DNA of 64,000 nucleotides from Achatina immaculata. Taxonomy: Eukaryota; Mollusca; Gastropoda; Stylommatophora; Achatinidae. The notes beneath the pieces were generated by a model that was not told the origin of the DNA, made no database searches, and worked only from the letters and a program-made list of their open reading frames with translations. Numbering within the stretch: the first letter of the stretch is position 1; every line of letters begins with the position of its first letter. Where the stretch lies: contig CM019692.1 in the NCBI GenBank assembly GCA_009760885.1, forward strand, positions 52,326,355 through 52,390,354, in the 5' to 3' direction. This document shows, piece by piece, positions 1 through 13,100 of the stretch. The position numbers and the translations under genes were made by a program.

Positions 1-120
1 CAGGACGAGTGGCAGGTCACTGAGTGCTGAAGATTATTGTAATTCTTATTATAGCAGTGGAAAAAAGAAAAACTGAATGTAAAAATCGGTGATGAATTTC
101 ACATTGACTTGTTTCTTTGA

Positions 121-560
121 GCGTTTATCAACCTTTCTACCCTTAGGGTAATTGGTGTTTATCAACCTTTCTACTCTTAGGGTAATTGGTGTTTATCAAC
201 CTTTCTACTCTTAGGGTAATTGGTGTTTATCAACCTTTCTACTCTTAGGGTAATTGGTGTTTATCAACCTTTCTACCCTTAGGGTAATTGGTGTTTATCA
301 ACCTTTCTACTCTTAGGGTAATTGGTGTTTATCAACCTTTCTACTCTTAGGGTAATTGGTGTTTATCAACCTTTCTACCTTAGGGTAATTGGTGTTTATC
401 AACCTTTTACCCTTAGGATATTTGACGTTTATCAATCTTTGTACATTTAGGATATTATTCTTTATCAACCTTTATACCTTAGGATACTTGGCATTTATCA
501 ACTTTTTTACCCTTAGGATACCTGATGTTTATCAACCTTTCTACCCTTAAGATACTTGTC
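121..560. repeat. 34-bp minisatellite
   Basis: About 13 tandem copies with core GTTTATCAACCTTTCTAC followed by CCTTAGGGTAATTG. The left copies are nearly perfect and the right ones degrade to 'taggatatttg' variants. It is probably intronic in gene A. Bases 561-1032 hold no recognisable gene. Confidence 0.9.
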
Positions 561-1032
561 GTTTATCATTGTTTTGGAAGATCATCATCATCATGCTCAG
601 GGACGTATAAAATACACAAAAACAAACAACCAAACTCCGGACTAGGTCTTGATACACTTTTTGCTTTTGTTCTTGGAGTTTTGTCTGGAAATTCATCTCC
701 ATTTTCTTTCGGATCCCCTCAGTTCTGTTCTCTCTCCTAGTATCCAGCGCAGCTCCTGCATTGCTTGTTAGCTCTTGATTTTATATTTAATTATATTAAA
801 TATCATAATCATCAGACTGTCCCATAATTTCTTCCTCTCTCATATCATTTTTAGTTCTTTAAAAAACTGTCTCTTCGTTCTTTTGTCTTGTACAAACATC
901 CGTACCTGTGGTATGATTCTGATGAGCTAAGTTTGAATGATGCGCAGGAAATTGCTGTAAAATACAACATTTCCCAAGATAATTAGACTTTATCTACCTC
1001 TATATCAACTCTTAATGTGTGTATATGACTAG

Positions 1033-1167
1033 GATTCTGGCGTATAACCCAGCGAATGGACGGGCAGATGTCTTGAAGGATGGCATCGCTTTTCCCAAAG
1101 GACTGGAGCTAACGCCTGACCAGAAGAACCTGATAGTTGCCGAAGCGGGACGAGCCAGGCTTCTGAA
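1033..1167 (+). CDS. Gene A exon (homologue of gene B exon 6)
   Basis: Acceptor TAG before 1033 and donor GTGAGT at 1168. The exon begins with the third base of an Arg codon and ends with two bases of the next codon. It encodes ILAYNPANGR then KDGIAFPKGLELTPD then LIVAEAGRARLL, the classic strictosidine-synthase-like blade. It aligns end to end with gene B 42239-42376 (135 against 138 bp, same phases). It is the first coding exon of gene A inside the window. Confidence 0.85.
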
Positions 1168-4100
1168 GTGAGTGTAGTGAGAATGAGTAATAAAGTGAGA
1201 GTCAATAATAAAGTTAAATAACGCATAAATAAAGGCATGTTAAGCAACCTTTTGTGTGAGTTTCTGCTCTAGTTATTATCGTTAAAATTATCACAACAAC
1301 ATTTTTAATGGAGTTTTCCCCATATTGTTTTGTCACTTGAAAACACTATCATCAGGTGGAGGACCTTTAATGCACACAAGGGACATTGTCAGGTCATGTG
1401 CTTTTAGGTTTTGACAGTCACGCCTGTTTACAGATCTCAACCACTGAACTTTTTCATCCACACAGGATTTCTAATTAGTGTCTGTAATGTCCTTGATCTG
1501 TTGGAGCACTGTACTGTGACGTGACCAGTGTTATATCTGGACGTTTTTCCTTCTTAATTTTCAAGAGGAACCATTTGCCCATTTTTAAAGGTTGTCTGAT
1601 TCTGGGCACTTATATACACCGACCACTACAGGGCGGCAGATGCACTAAGTGCATCGCTACTCAGGCATCCACACTCTGTATTGAGGTTTCACTAAAAGCT
1701 GGAACATCATCTCATCGTCTATCTCCAGGCTTATTCTCCGAACACTGATCAAAGCCAAATGTATGAAAGAAAGTGGAGGAAAGAAAGCACTCAGGTTCTC
1801 AGATGAATGACTCCTATCACCAACTGGGCATGGACGATCTTCAGACTTCACTAGGACATAACAGGCTGACATATGATGTGTATTACGTGGTGAATATAGG
1901 CACAACTGATAAATTCACCTCTAGTGTTGCAAAAATAATAGCCCAGTGTCCTGAATGAATCAATATAGAATGCGTTATTGAAGAATGTCCAGGTCGAATG
2001 TCTGGAAATGTTACAAGAGGTAGAAGGCTCTGTAACATTTATCATAACCAATGTTTTAGGAGTGAAGTCGCTGCCTGAAGTTCCGGTCTGCGTCACATGT
2101 CGAACTGTCCGCGTCACATGTCTGACTGTCTGCTTCACATGTCTGACTGTCTCCTTCACATGTCTGACTGTCTGCGTCACATGTCTGACTGTCTGCATCA
2201 CATGTCTGACTGTCTGCGTCACATGTCTGACTGTCTGCGTCACATGTCTGACTGTCTGCTTCACATGTCTGACTGTCTGCATCATATGTCTGACTGTCTG
2301 CGTCACATGTCTGCATGTACATATATGTAGTCGATTAAGACTGCTCCACTTCTCAGTAACAGGTTGAGCCCTCTATCGGGGCAGGGGAGCTACAGTTTCC
2401 ATGGTGATGGAGTCTTCTAAGCAAGCGTTGCACCTATTCTTATTTTTTTATCACCATTCAGGGTCCCACACATTAGCCCGAGTAACCCTCTTGCATTTCG
2501 ACAAAAGGCCGAGCTTCAACACCCTCACAGCATTGACTGCAAAGAACAGCCGCCGACAGTTTCAAAGAAAAAAAAGCACAATAACAAGACGAACCAATAT
2601 TTCAGCCACACGAAGAACATTTTCGCTATAAGACTATAGATTATATCTTTATACTTATAGACATCATCTACTTGCTTATTATCATCATTATTTACATGGC
2701 AATGGAAAGTAATCGACAAACATTGTTGTACTTTCAGTATAAATCTAGTACCGGGTGCGGTACCTCAGGTGACCATCTTTACTGACAATCTTCCTGGGTG
2801 CCCGAACTACATTCGTTTGTCTCCTTTCGGTACTTACTGGGTAGGACTTTTCTCAGTCCGTCACAGGGGTCTTCCGAGCACAATGGATGAGTTCTCCAAC
2901 AACCCACGAGCAAGAATGCAGACAGTTCGTGTAAGTTAGGGCCTCTCACTACACACTGTTATTGTGAGTGTGATTTTAGGATTGTTAAAAATCATCATCA
3001 TCAGCCTTGTCCTCCTTCAGGATCTTGTAAGGTTTACAATGAATCTACACAAGACAATGCCGGGGATCGCTGTGTGTCCATGTAAAATTATAAATCTCAA
3101 GGAGGGGAACAGAATGTTCTGGTTGAAGACTTTGCCTCTGTTTGAAGAACATTTATAGAATTCTGAACATCAGTTTTCGGAATGTAACCTTCAATCCTAG
3201 ATGGTACAGGAGGAGTAAATAACACAAATTTAGTGGAACTCACTCACTCACTCACTCACTCACTCACTCACTCACTCACTCACTCACTCACTCACTCACT
3301 CACTCACTCACTCACTCACTCACTCACTCACTCACTCGCTCACTCACGAAACAAGGAACAAGAAGAATCAGATTTGTTGGAACAACCGACTTTAGATGGC
3401 TTCTCCAGGACAAGTTCAAATGATGGATGCCGCTGTTGGCGAGATTTTTCAGCTGCCGTGCATGGAGCGGTGCTCTTCCCGGCCAATGAAGAAAGGTACA
3501 AATGAGGTTGCCGCGCAGCATCACTGCGGAAAAGGTGGTAGAAAGTGATAAAGCGAAGCAAACAGTCAAATCATGGCACCTCTGGTCTGGAGGTCGGCCA
3601 CGTCCTGAGTGCAGTCATGTCGGGTGAAATGTATGAACCGGCTTGTCTAACTGCTGGCGAGACTCTTCATATGCCGTGCGTGGAGTGAAGCTCCTCCCGG
3701 TTAAGGAAGTAAGTGCGGAAAAGAAATAAAGGTTGCTGTGAGGAGCCGATGGGAAAAGGTGGTGAAGTTTAACCGGTATGTCCAGTAGTATCGCTACGAG
3801 AGCTATACCACGGCACCTCTGCTCTAGAGGCCGCCCACGTCCGAAATACACCTACACTGGTGAAATATGCCTAAACTGGCACACACCAGGGGTGAAACTT
3901 GATGGCTAGACATGTCATGCCACCTCCACTCTAGAGGTCGGTAACGCCTGATAAACACCCATACTGGTGAATTTTGCCTAAACCGGCTCATACCAGGGGA
4001 GCTACAGTTTCCATGGTGATGGAGTCTTCTAAGCAAGCGTTGCACCTATTCTTATTTTTTTATCACCATTCAGGGTCCCACACATTAGCCCGAGTAACCC

Positions 4101-7100
4101 TCTTGCATTTCGACAAAAGGCCGAGCTTCAACACCCTCACAGCATTGACTGCAAAGAACAGCCGCCGACAGTTTCAAAGAAAAAAAAGCACAATAACAAG
4201 ACGAACCAATATTTCAGCCACACGAAGAACATTTTCGCTATAAGACTATAGATTATATCTTTATACTTATAGACATCATCTACTTGCTTATTATCATCAT
4301 TATTTACATGGCAATGGAAAGTAATCGACAAACATTGTTGTACTTTCAGTATAAATCTAGTACCGGGTGCGGTACCTCAGGTGACCATCTTTACTGACAA
4401 TCTTCCTGGGTGCCCGAACTACATTCGTTTGTCTCCTTTCGGTACTTACTGGGTAGGACTTTTCTCAGTCCGTCACAGGGGTCTTCCGAGCACAATGGAT
4501 GAGTTCTCCAACAACCCACGAGCAAGAATGCAGACAGTTCGTGTAAGTTAGGGCCTCTCACTACACACTGTTATTGTGAGTGTGATTTTAGGATTGTTAA
4601 AAATCATCATCATCAGCCTTGTCCTCCTTCAGGATCTTGTAAGGTTTACAATGAATCTACACAAGACAATGCCGGGGATCGCTGTGTGTCCATGTAAAAT
4701 TATAAATCTCAAGGAGGGGAACAGAATGTTCTGGTTGAAGACTTTGCCTCTGTTTGAAGAACATTTATAGAATTCTGAACATCAGTTTTCGGAATGTAAC
4801 CTTCAATCCTAGATGGTACAGGAGGAGTAAATAACACAAATGTAGTGGAACTCACTCATTCACTCACTCACTCACTCACTCACTCACTCACTCACTCACT
4901 CACTCACTCACTCACTCACGAAACAAGGAACAAGAAGAATCAGATTTGTTGGAACAACCGACTTTAGATGGCTTCTCCAGGACAAGTTCAAATGATGGAT
5001 GGAGTTTTGATCTTTGTAGGCAGGAAACTCCCTGTTGTAGAGAGCAAAACAACAACACAACACCTCAGATCATCAGAGAAGTAATACCCCCTTCCCCCCC
5101 TCCATCCTCAAGCATTTCGGCCCTTTAAACGTCTGACGCTTTAAAATTGCGTGGGCCCCTCTGGGTCATGACCTCCAGAGGTCTGTGAGTTTGTTAGTTT
5201 ATAAAACCCTTCACGAGGTGAAGATACTGCTGGAAGGTTCGTGTCTGACACGTACCAATGTTCCTGGCTGTTTGTTCCGTGGATTTCTTAAGTTGTCTTA
5301 TATTACGGTGACCAGATCCTTGACGGCCCTTCACGTAGGCCGCCCTTGCTTGTTCAGGACTTCACGATGTACAAAATGTTCTCATTTTTCTCTTTATCTA
5401 ACTATCAAATTAAGTCAGTTTTTCTTTTGTATATGCTTTTATTTCTTCATTTTAGGGCATAAAATAATATTTCCTATGTAAAAAAATTAGTTCTTTTAAA
5501 ATTCCGGTTATTGCGAACGAAGAAGAAGAAGAAAATTCCAGTTATGAGTCAAGGTGTTCTTACACAAATGTCAAAATTCTATTACTGACTTAATGCGCAG
5601 AAAAAAAATCCGCTCAAGCTGGGTTTTCATTTTATGTTTTAACAATGAACTTATTATGAACCATTGAAATGGTTTATGAAAAAAGCACAAGTATAAAATG
5701 ATTACAGTGTTACAGTTTTGTTTTGTTGCTGCTGGGATTTTATAGTTTTTAAACCGATGCAGGTGTTAAGAATCAGCATTGCGCCATTTTCCGATAAAAT
5801 TATGGCGGCAGTCACCTTTTAATTAAAAAAAATGTTTTTTGTGTCATTATGTTGTTTGGTATGTCAAGAGTTAAGTGATTTTTAATGAAATCCTCACATC
5901 AAGCAGAATACAGATCTTATCTTACATACTTCCCGTGCCGTCAAACGTCACACAGGGCTCGCATGGTAGATTGCCAAGTTGAGCTTTTCACCTCATCAAG
6001 GGTTATTATACTCACGAAGCTGGCCTCTCTTAACAGTGTCCTCTTTAGAGTTTCACGTGATCGACCTCTTTTTTTTTTCGGCCTTTTTTTGGTCCACTTG
6101 ATAGCTTGTAGGGGGATGCTCTGATTATTTCTTCTCATCACATGACCGGCATATGTTCATCTTTTTCTAATCACCCATGAGACAGATTGTTGTTTGCTCA
6201 TCTGTCTTATCTCTGCGTTGTTCTTGAATTCGTTCCACTTTATACCAAGTATTTTCCTGAGGCATTTGTTTTCATAAGAGTCTAATTTCTTGTCTGTTTC
6301 TTTAGTTGTTTTCCAGCTTTCACATGTATAAATGAAGGTAAATATTACATTTGAACTGAATAATCTTAATTTGGTTTTTATGCTTATAACTTTTGAATGT
6401 CATATGTTTTCAAGATTCTTGAAGGTCAGTGCTGCTTTTGCAATTCTATGGAACTGCCGAGATATACAAATTGGTTTACTTCTTCAACAGCCGTTTCTTC
6501 TATGTATATTTTTCCATCATTGTTAATGAGAAGTTTCATTATTTTTGTTTTTTCCTTGTTAATTTCAAGTCCTATTTTACTAGCCATTGAAGACAGGGTA
6601 TCTGTTTTTTCCTGCATTGATTTCACATTGATCTTCCAGCTGGGTCCCATGGACCCAATCAATGCCCGTTTTAGCTGTGCAGCATTTTTTCATTATGAAA
6701 TCTATGGCAATTCCAAAAAGCAAGGGAGATAATATACATCCTTGTTTCACGCCTGTTTCAATCTGGAACCATTCGCTCATTCCTTCTTCTGTGTTGACTG
6801 AACAAACATATCCATTGCAGAGGTCTCTAATGATGTTGACAATCTTAGATGGTATTTCATATATTCTTAAGATTCTTCACATTGAATCTCTGTGTATGCT
6901 ATCAAATGCCTTTTTAAAGTCAATGAAGTTCAGTATTAATGGCTTCTGCTTTTCAATATGTTCTTCAAGTATTATTCTTAGAGTAAAGATCTGGTCGAGA
7001 CAGCTTCTCCCTTTTCGAAATCATGCTTGTTCTTCTCTCATTACGGTATCCACTATATCCTTAATTCTATTTTAGAATGACTTTGCAAAATAATTTAGAC

Positions 7101-10100
7101 ACAGCTGATAGTAAAGTTATTCCTATCCAGTTATTTCATTCGCTAAGGTTGCCTTTTTTTTTTTTGGATATTTTAACAATGATTCCTTTTTCCATTTAGA
7201 AGGGACCTTTTCTTCTTTCTAAACTTTATTTGAATATAGAAAAGGTGAAAAAAAAATTACTTACAAAGAAAACATCATTTTCAAACACGGCTACAGAGAA
7301 ATTAAATTATAGAAGACGTTTTCAGCTTTTTAACATTTTCTCATCCTGTGTCAGCAGTTGCTTAGATAAACTTGTTTGGGCATGTCAGTTAATTATCGGT
7401 TTGTGAGCAAATTACTTTATAAATTTCACTTTGGAGTAGGCAGTGAAAAAAAACGTTCACATGAAAAAATTGAAACAACCTTCGCGGCAAACAATTTGGA
7501 GTCCACAGTAAGTGGACTTTGAAAAAATGGAAAGCAAGGGTTAGAATTATGCCTGAAAGTTGTGTTTGTTTTTTTTTTAAAATCCGTGTTTTATGTATAA
7601 TCTGTGCTTATTTTTATTATGTTATTGCAAATGTAAACCCCTTCTAACTCGGCCTGTAAGGTGTCAAGTGTACGTACAGTTGTCTATGTATTTGCTCCCA
7701 TATAGTACAGTTCTTAAAACATTGCTTCTGTATGTTCCGTATTTGCTTTTCGTATTTTACCTTTTTTGGATCTCCAGATATTGCTGAGCGTGACTTAAGA
7801 GCTCGTATGGCTTTTACTATTCTTACTTCAACTTCTTTTGCTAGTCTTGTCCTGTCTTGTCTTGTCTTGTTTTGTCTTGTCTTCAATCTCCTTATAACTG
7901 CTAGCTGGTGTTCTTTGCAGCAGATGTTGTGAAGGTGTTGCAGCAGATGTTGTGAAGGTGTTGCAGCAGATGTTGTGAAGGTGTTGCAGCAGATATTGTG
8001 AAGGTGTTGCAGCAGATGTTGTGAAGGTGTTGCAGCAGACGTTGTGAAGGTGTTGCTGCGCAGCATCGCATCGGCAGCTACTTTTTCAATCCCAGAGTGC
8101 AGCTAAAAGGCAGCGGGTATGCAATACTTCTTTAGCAGACTCCACCACCATGGGGACTTTGACGACCTCTGCCCAGTTTGTCAAGCTAGGCCTGTTACTG
8201 GGGGTACCAACGAAGAGGTGGGACAGGGTCTTGATCAGCTATGGTTCGCTAACACTGACGCCAGCATATCAGCTATAGGTCCCTGACTGCCTAATTTGGC
8301 AGCCTTCCCCCCTCCCCCCGTCTTTTACTATTGATTATTTAATTTTTTTTTTAAATTCATGCTTTATGTATAATCGATTTTTGTTTTTCTTCCATGTCGT
8401 TGCAAACATGAAACCTCTTCAGACAGATTCTAAGGAAAAAATCATGACCTATTACAACCGATATGGCCTGGCTGTGGAGGTGAGCAAAAACGGAATGATC
8501 ATTGGAAGCTTACATGATCCGACAGGTGAGCAACAGCAGAAACAGTTAACATTGATCAAGTTTAACTTTATATACTGATAATAAGGTGTTTCATTTATTA
8601 TGTAAGATCTTTTCATGTTTTCGATATGGATCTTTGAGTACCCAGGTCATCATTACGTGAAATTACAAATCTGCAGAGATCTCAAAGCAGCGAAAGATAA
8701 TACAGACTTAATATTAAGCATAACGATATTGAGGCTATTGTTATTACCCACGAGGCGTTTAGAGATTTAGTGTGCCTGTAAGGCACCGAGAAATATAGTG
8801 TTATTACCCATAAGGCACCGAGAGATATAGTGTTATTACCCATATGGCACTGAGAGATATAGTGTTATTACCCATAAGGCACTGAGAGATATAGTGTTAT
8901 TACCCGTAAGGCACTGAGAGATATAGTGTTATTACCCATAAGGCACTGAGAGATATAGTGTTATTACCCATAAGGCACTGAGAGATGTAGTGTTATTACC
9001 CATAAGGCACTGAGAGATATAGTGTTATTACCCATAAGGCACTGAGAGATGTAGTGTTACTACCCATAAGGCACTGAGAGATATAGTGTTATTACCCGTA
9101 AGGCACTGAGAGATATAGTGTTATTACCCGTAAGGCACCGAGAGATATAGTGTTATTACCCATAAGACACAGAGAGATACAGTGTTATTACCCATAAGGC
9201 ACCGAGAGATATAGTGAAAGTACCCATGAAGCAAAAATGTTATTACACATAAGACACAGAGAGATACAGTGTTATTACCCGTAAGGCACCGAGAGATATA
9301 GTGAAAGTACCCATGAAGCACTAAGAGAGATAATGTTAGTACCTATGAGCCACTTCATTTGCATGTTCCTTGCGGAACTTTGCCTCCCTAAAAGCTCTCC
9401 TGTAGGCCTCTCGGTTGTGAGCAAGATGGCCTTCTCCTGATGCATCCATATGCAGATCGTCAATAATGTCTTGCAGTCATCTTCGCCTTGGTCTTCCTCT
9501 CTTTCTGTTTCCCATTATGTACTCTTCCAAGACGGTCTTCTCTAGATTATCATGACGTTTAATGCATCCAAAATATTTTAGTTTTCTCTCCTTAATTCTC
9601 TTTACTAGCCAGCCTTCATCAATATTAAGTTCTTGTAGTATGGATATATTTGTTCTTTTTTGTGTCCATGATATTTGAAGAACTCTTCTGTAGCATTTAC
9701 ATTCAAAGGCATTTATGTGTTTCTCACTTGTTTTGTTAAGTGCCCAGGTCTCACAGGCATATGCTGCGATGGGAAAGGAGCACGCCTTTAAAAATCTTAT
9801 TTTTGTAGTTCTGTCTGTTCCTCCCCACAGATTCTTTATTTGTTTTACTTTCAGAAGAGCGATAGATGTCCTCCTTTTAATTTCCCTCATTGTATCTCCA
9901 TTATTAGTTAGCAGTGATCCATGATATTAAAAAGTCTCCACTTCTTCCAATTTTTCTAATTGATACACATTTCAGTTGCCTTGTTTGTTTTGTCAGTTGT
10001 CATCAATTTAGTTTTCTTCGCATTAAGATAGAGGTTTTGCTCTTCGCTGTTCTTACGGACTGACATAATTAGTTTTCCCATTCCTTTTTGTGTTGTGGAC

Positions 10101-13100
10101 AGTAATACTGTGTCATCAGCATATCTAATCTCTGGTATTCCATAACCTCCAATTGTTACGGCATCATAATATTCTTTGTCTACATCTTCTCTAACCTTAT
10201 TCATTATATTTTCAGTATACAAGTTAAATAAGTAATGTGACAGTATGCATCCCTGACGGACTCTTTGTTTTATGTCAAACTAAGTTGTTGTTTCACCATT
10301 TATTCTTACTGCTGCTTGTTGGTCTAGATACAGCAGTGATGTTAATTGTATCAAATGTGTTGGAAATCCCATTTTTCCATTATTTCCCAAAGTTTCTGGT
10401 GTTTTAGACAATCAAATGCTTTTGACTAGTCTATAAAAGATAAATATAGATTCACATTAAACTCTCTGCATTTCTCTATTATTAATCTTATATTGAATAT
10501 ATGATCTCTTGATCCCCTTCCTTGCCTGAAACCAGCTCGGACCATATTGACTTCTATTTTCTTACGAAGTCTACCCATTATGATTTTTAACAGAATTTTA
10601 CTGGCATGATTAATCAGGGCAACAGTTCTGTAGTTTGTGCATAATTTCAGGTTACCCTTTTTTGGCAGTGGTATGAATACAGTTCTTTTCCATTCTTTTG
10701 GCCAAATACCTGAATGCCATATCTTTTTTACATAGTGCATGATAGATTGTTGCACATTCCTTTCCTCCTGCTTTAATAAGTTTAGCTGTTATCTCATCAC
10801 ATCCTGGTGATTTACCATTTTTCAGATTCTTTATTGCCCATAAAACTTCTTCTATAGCCACTTAGAAAGAGAAATAGTGTTACTACCCATGAGACGCTTA
10901 AAGAGAGATATAGTGTTATACATATTTTCCCTGACCTGATGGCGCGCTAGAGGATAATGTGGTGAGAATCAGTTCTGGCCGCTTGTTTATTCTAAAATTG
11001 TTTATTTTTGTACACAGCATACCATGATCAAGTATGCAAGTTTAGAATACACCGACGATGTAAGTGGTAGTGTAATGCAGCCGTGCTAGATGGATCACGC
11101 TGGTAGCTGGTCTCCGCATCAACGTCTGCCCATGGAAGATAGTTGTCCACATTTGCCTCCCTAAAAGCTCTCCTGTAGGCCTCTCGGTTGTGAGCAAGAT
11201 GGCCTTCTCCTGATGCATCCATATGCAGATCGTCAATAATGTCTTGCAGTCATCTTCGCCTTGGTCTTCCTCTCTTTCTGTTTCCCATTATGTACTCTTC
11301 CAAGACGGTCTTCTCTAGATTATCATGACGTTTAATGCATCCAAAATATTTTAGTTTTCTCTCCTTAATTCTCTTTACTAGCCAGCCTTCATCAATATTA
11401 AGTTCTTGTAGTATGGATATATTTGTTCTTTTTTGTGTCCATGATATTTGAAGAACTCTTCTGTAGCATTTACATTCAAAGGCATTTATGTGTTTCTCAC
11501 TTGTTTTGTTAAGTGCCCAGGTCTCACAGGCATATGCTGCGATGGGAAAGGAGCACGCCTTTAAAAATCTTATTTTTGTAGTTCTGTCTGTTCCTCCCCA
11601 CAGATTCTTTATTTGTTTTACTTTCAGAAGAGCGATAGATGTCCTCCTTTTAATTTCCCTCATTGTATCTCCATTATTAGTTAGCAGTGATCCATGATAT
11701 TAAAAAGTCTCCACTTCTTCCAATTTTTCTAATTGATACACATTTCAGTTGCCTTGTTTGTTTTGTCAGTTGTCATCAATTTAGTTTTCTTCGCATTAAG
11801 ATAGAGGTTTTGCTCTTCGCTGTTCTTACGGACTGACATAATTAGTTTTCCCATTCCTTTTTGTGTTGTGGACAGTAATACTGTGTCATCAGCATATCTA
11901 ATCTCTGGTATTCCATAACCTCCAATTGTTACGGCATCATAATATTCTTTGTCTACATCTTCTCTAACCTTATTCATTATATTTTCAGTATACAAGTTAA
12001 ATAAGTAATGTGACAGTATGCATCCCTGACGGACTCTTTGTTTTATGTCAAACTAAGTTGTTGTTTCACCATTTATTCTTACTGCTGCTTGTTGGTCTAG
12101 ATACAGCAGTGATGTTAATTGTATCAAATGTGTTGGAAATCCCATTTTTCCATTATTTCCCAAAGTTTCTGGTGTTTTAGACAATCAAATGCTTTTGACT
12201 AGTCTATAAAAGATAAATATAGATTCACATTAAACTCTCTGCATTTCTCTATTATTAATCTTATATTGAATATATGATCTCTTGATCCCCTTCCTTGCCT
12301 GAAACCAGCTCGGACCATATTGACTTCTATTTTCTTACGAAGTCTACCCATTATGATTTTTAACAGAATTTTACTGGCATGATTAATCAGGGCAACAGTT
12401 CTGTAGTTTGTGCATAATTTCAGGTTACCCTTTTTTGGCAGTGGTATGAATACAGTTCTTTTCCATTCTTTTGGCCAAATACCTGAATGCCATATCTTTT
12501 TTACATAGTGCATGATAGATTGTTGCACATTCCTTTCCTCCTGCTTTAATAAGTTTAGCTGTTATCTCATCACATCCTGGTGATTTACCATTTTTCAGAT
12601 TCTTTATTGCCCATAAAACTTCTTCTATAGCCACTTAGAAAGAGAAATAGTGTTACTACCCATGAGACGCTTAAAGAGAGATATAGTGTTATACATATTT
12701 TCCCTGACCTGATGGCGCGCTAGAGGATAATGTGGTGAGAATCAGTTCTGGCCGCTTGTTTATTCTAAAATTGTTTATTTTTGTACACAGCATACCATGA
12801 TCAAGTATGCAAGTTTAGAATACACCGACGATGTAAGTGGTAGTGTAATGCAGCCGTGCTAGATGGATCACGCTGGTAGCTGGTCTCCGCATCAACGTCT
12901 GCCCATGGAAGATAGTTGTCCACATTTGCCTCCTTTCTTCCCTGCAGAAGGCAACTTTGACGTCACGTATCACTGGCCTTGACCTCTGTTATCAAAGTGA
13001 ATCCCATGATGCTTTAGTTCCCAAGGAAGGTAGATTTTATTGCAGTATTTGACCTTCCTCTCACCAGGTAAGGTATTCCCTAGTGTCTCTGAAGCGTTCG

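Noticed and set aside
1..1032. Missing first five exons of gene A
   Set aside because: I looked for homologues of gene B exons 1-5 left of base 1033 and found none, so they are taken to lie outside the window rather than to be lost.
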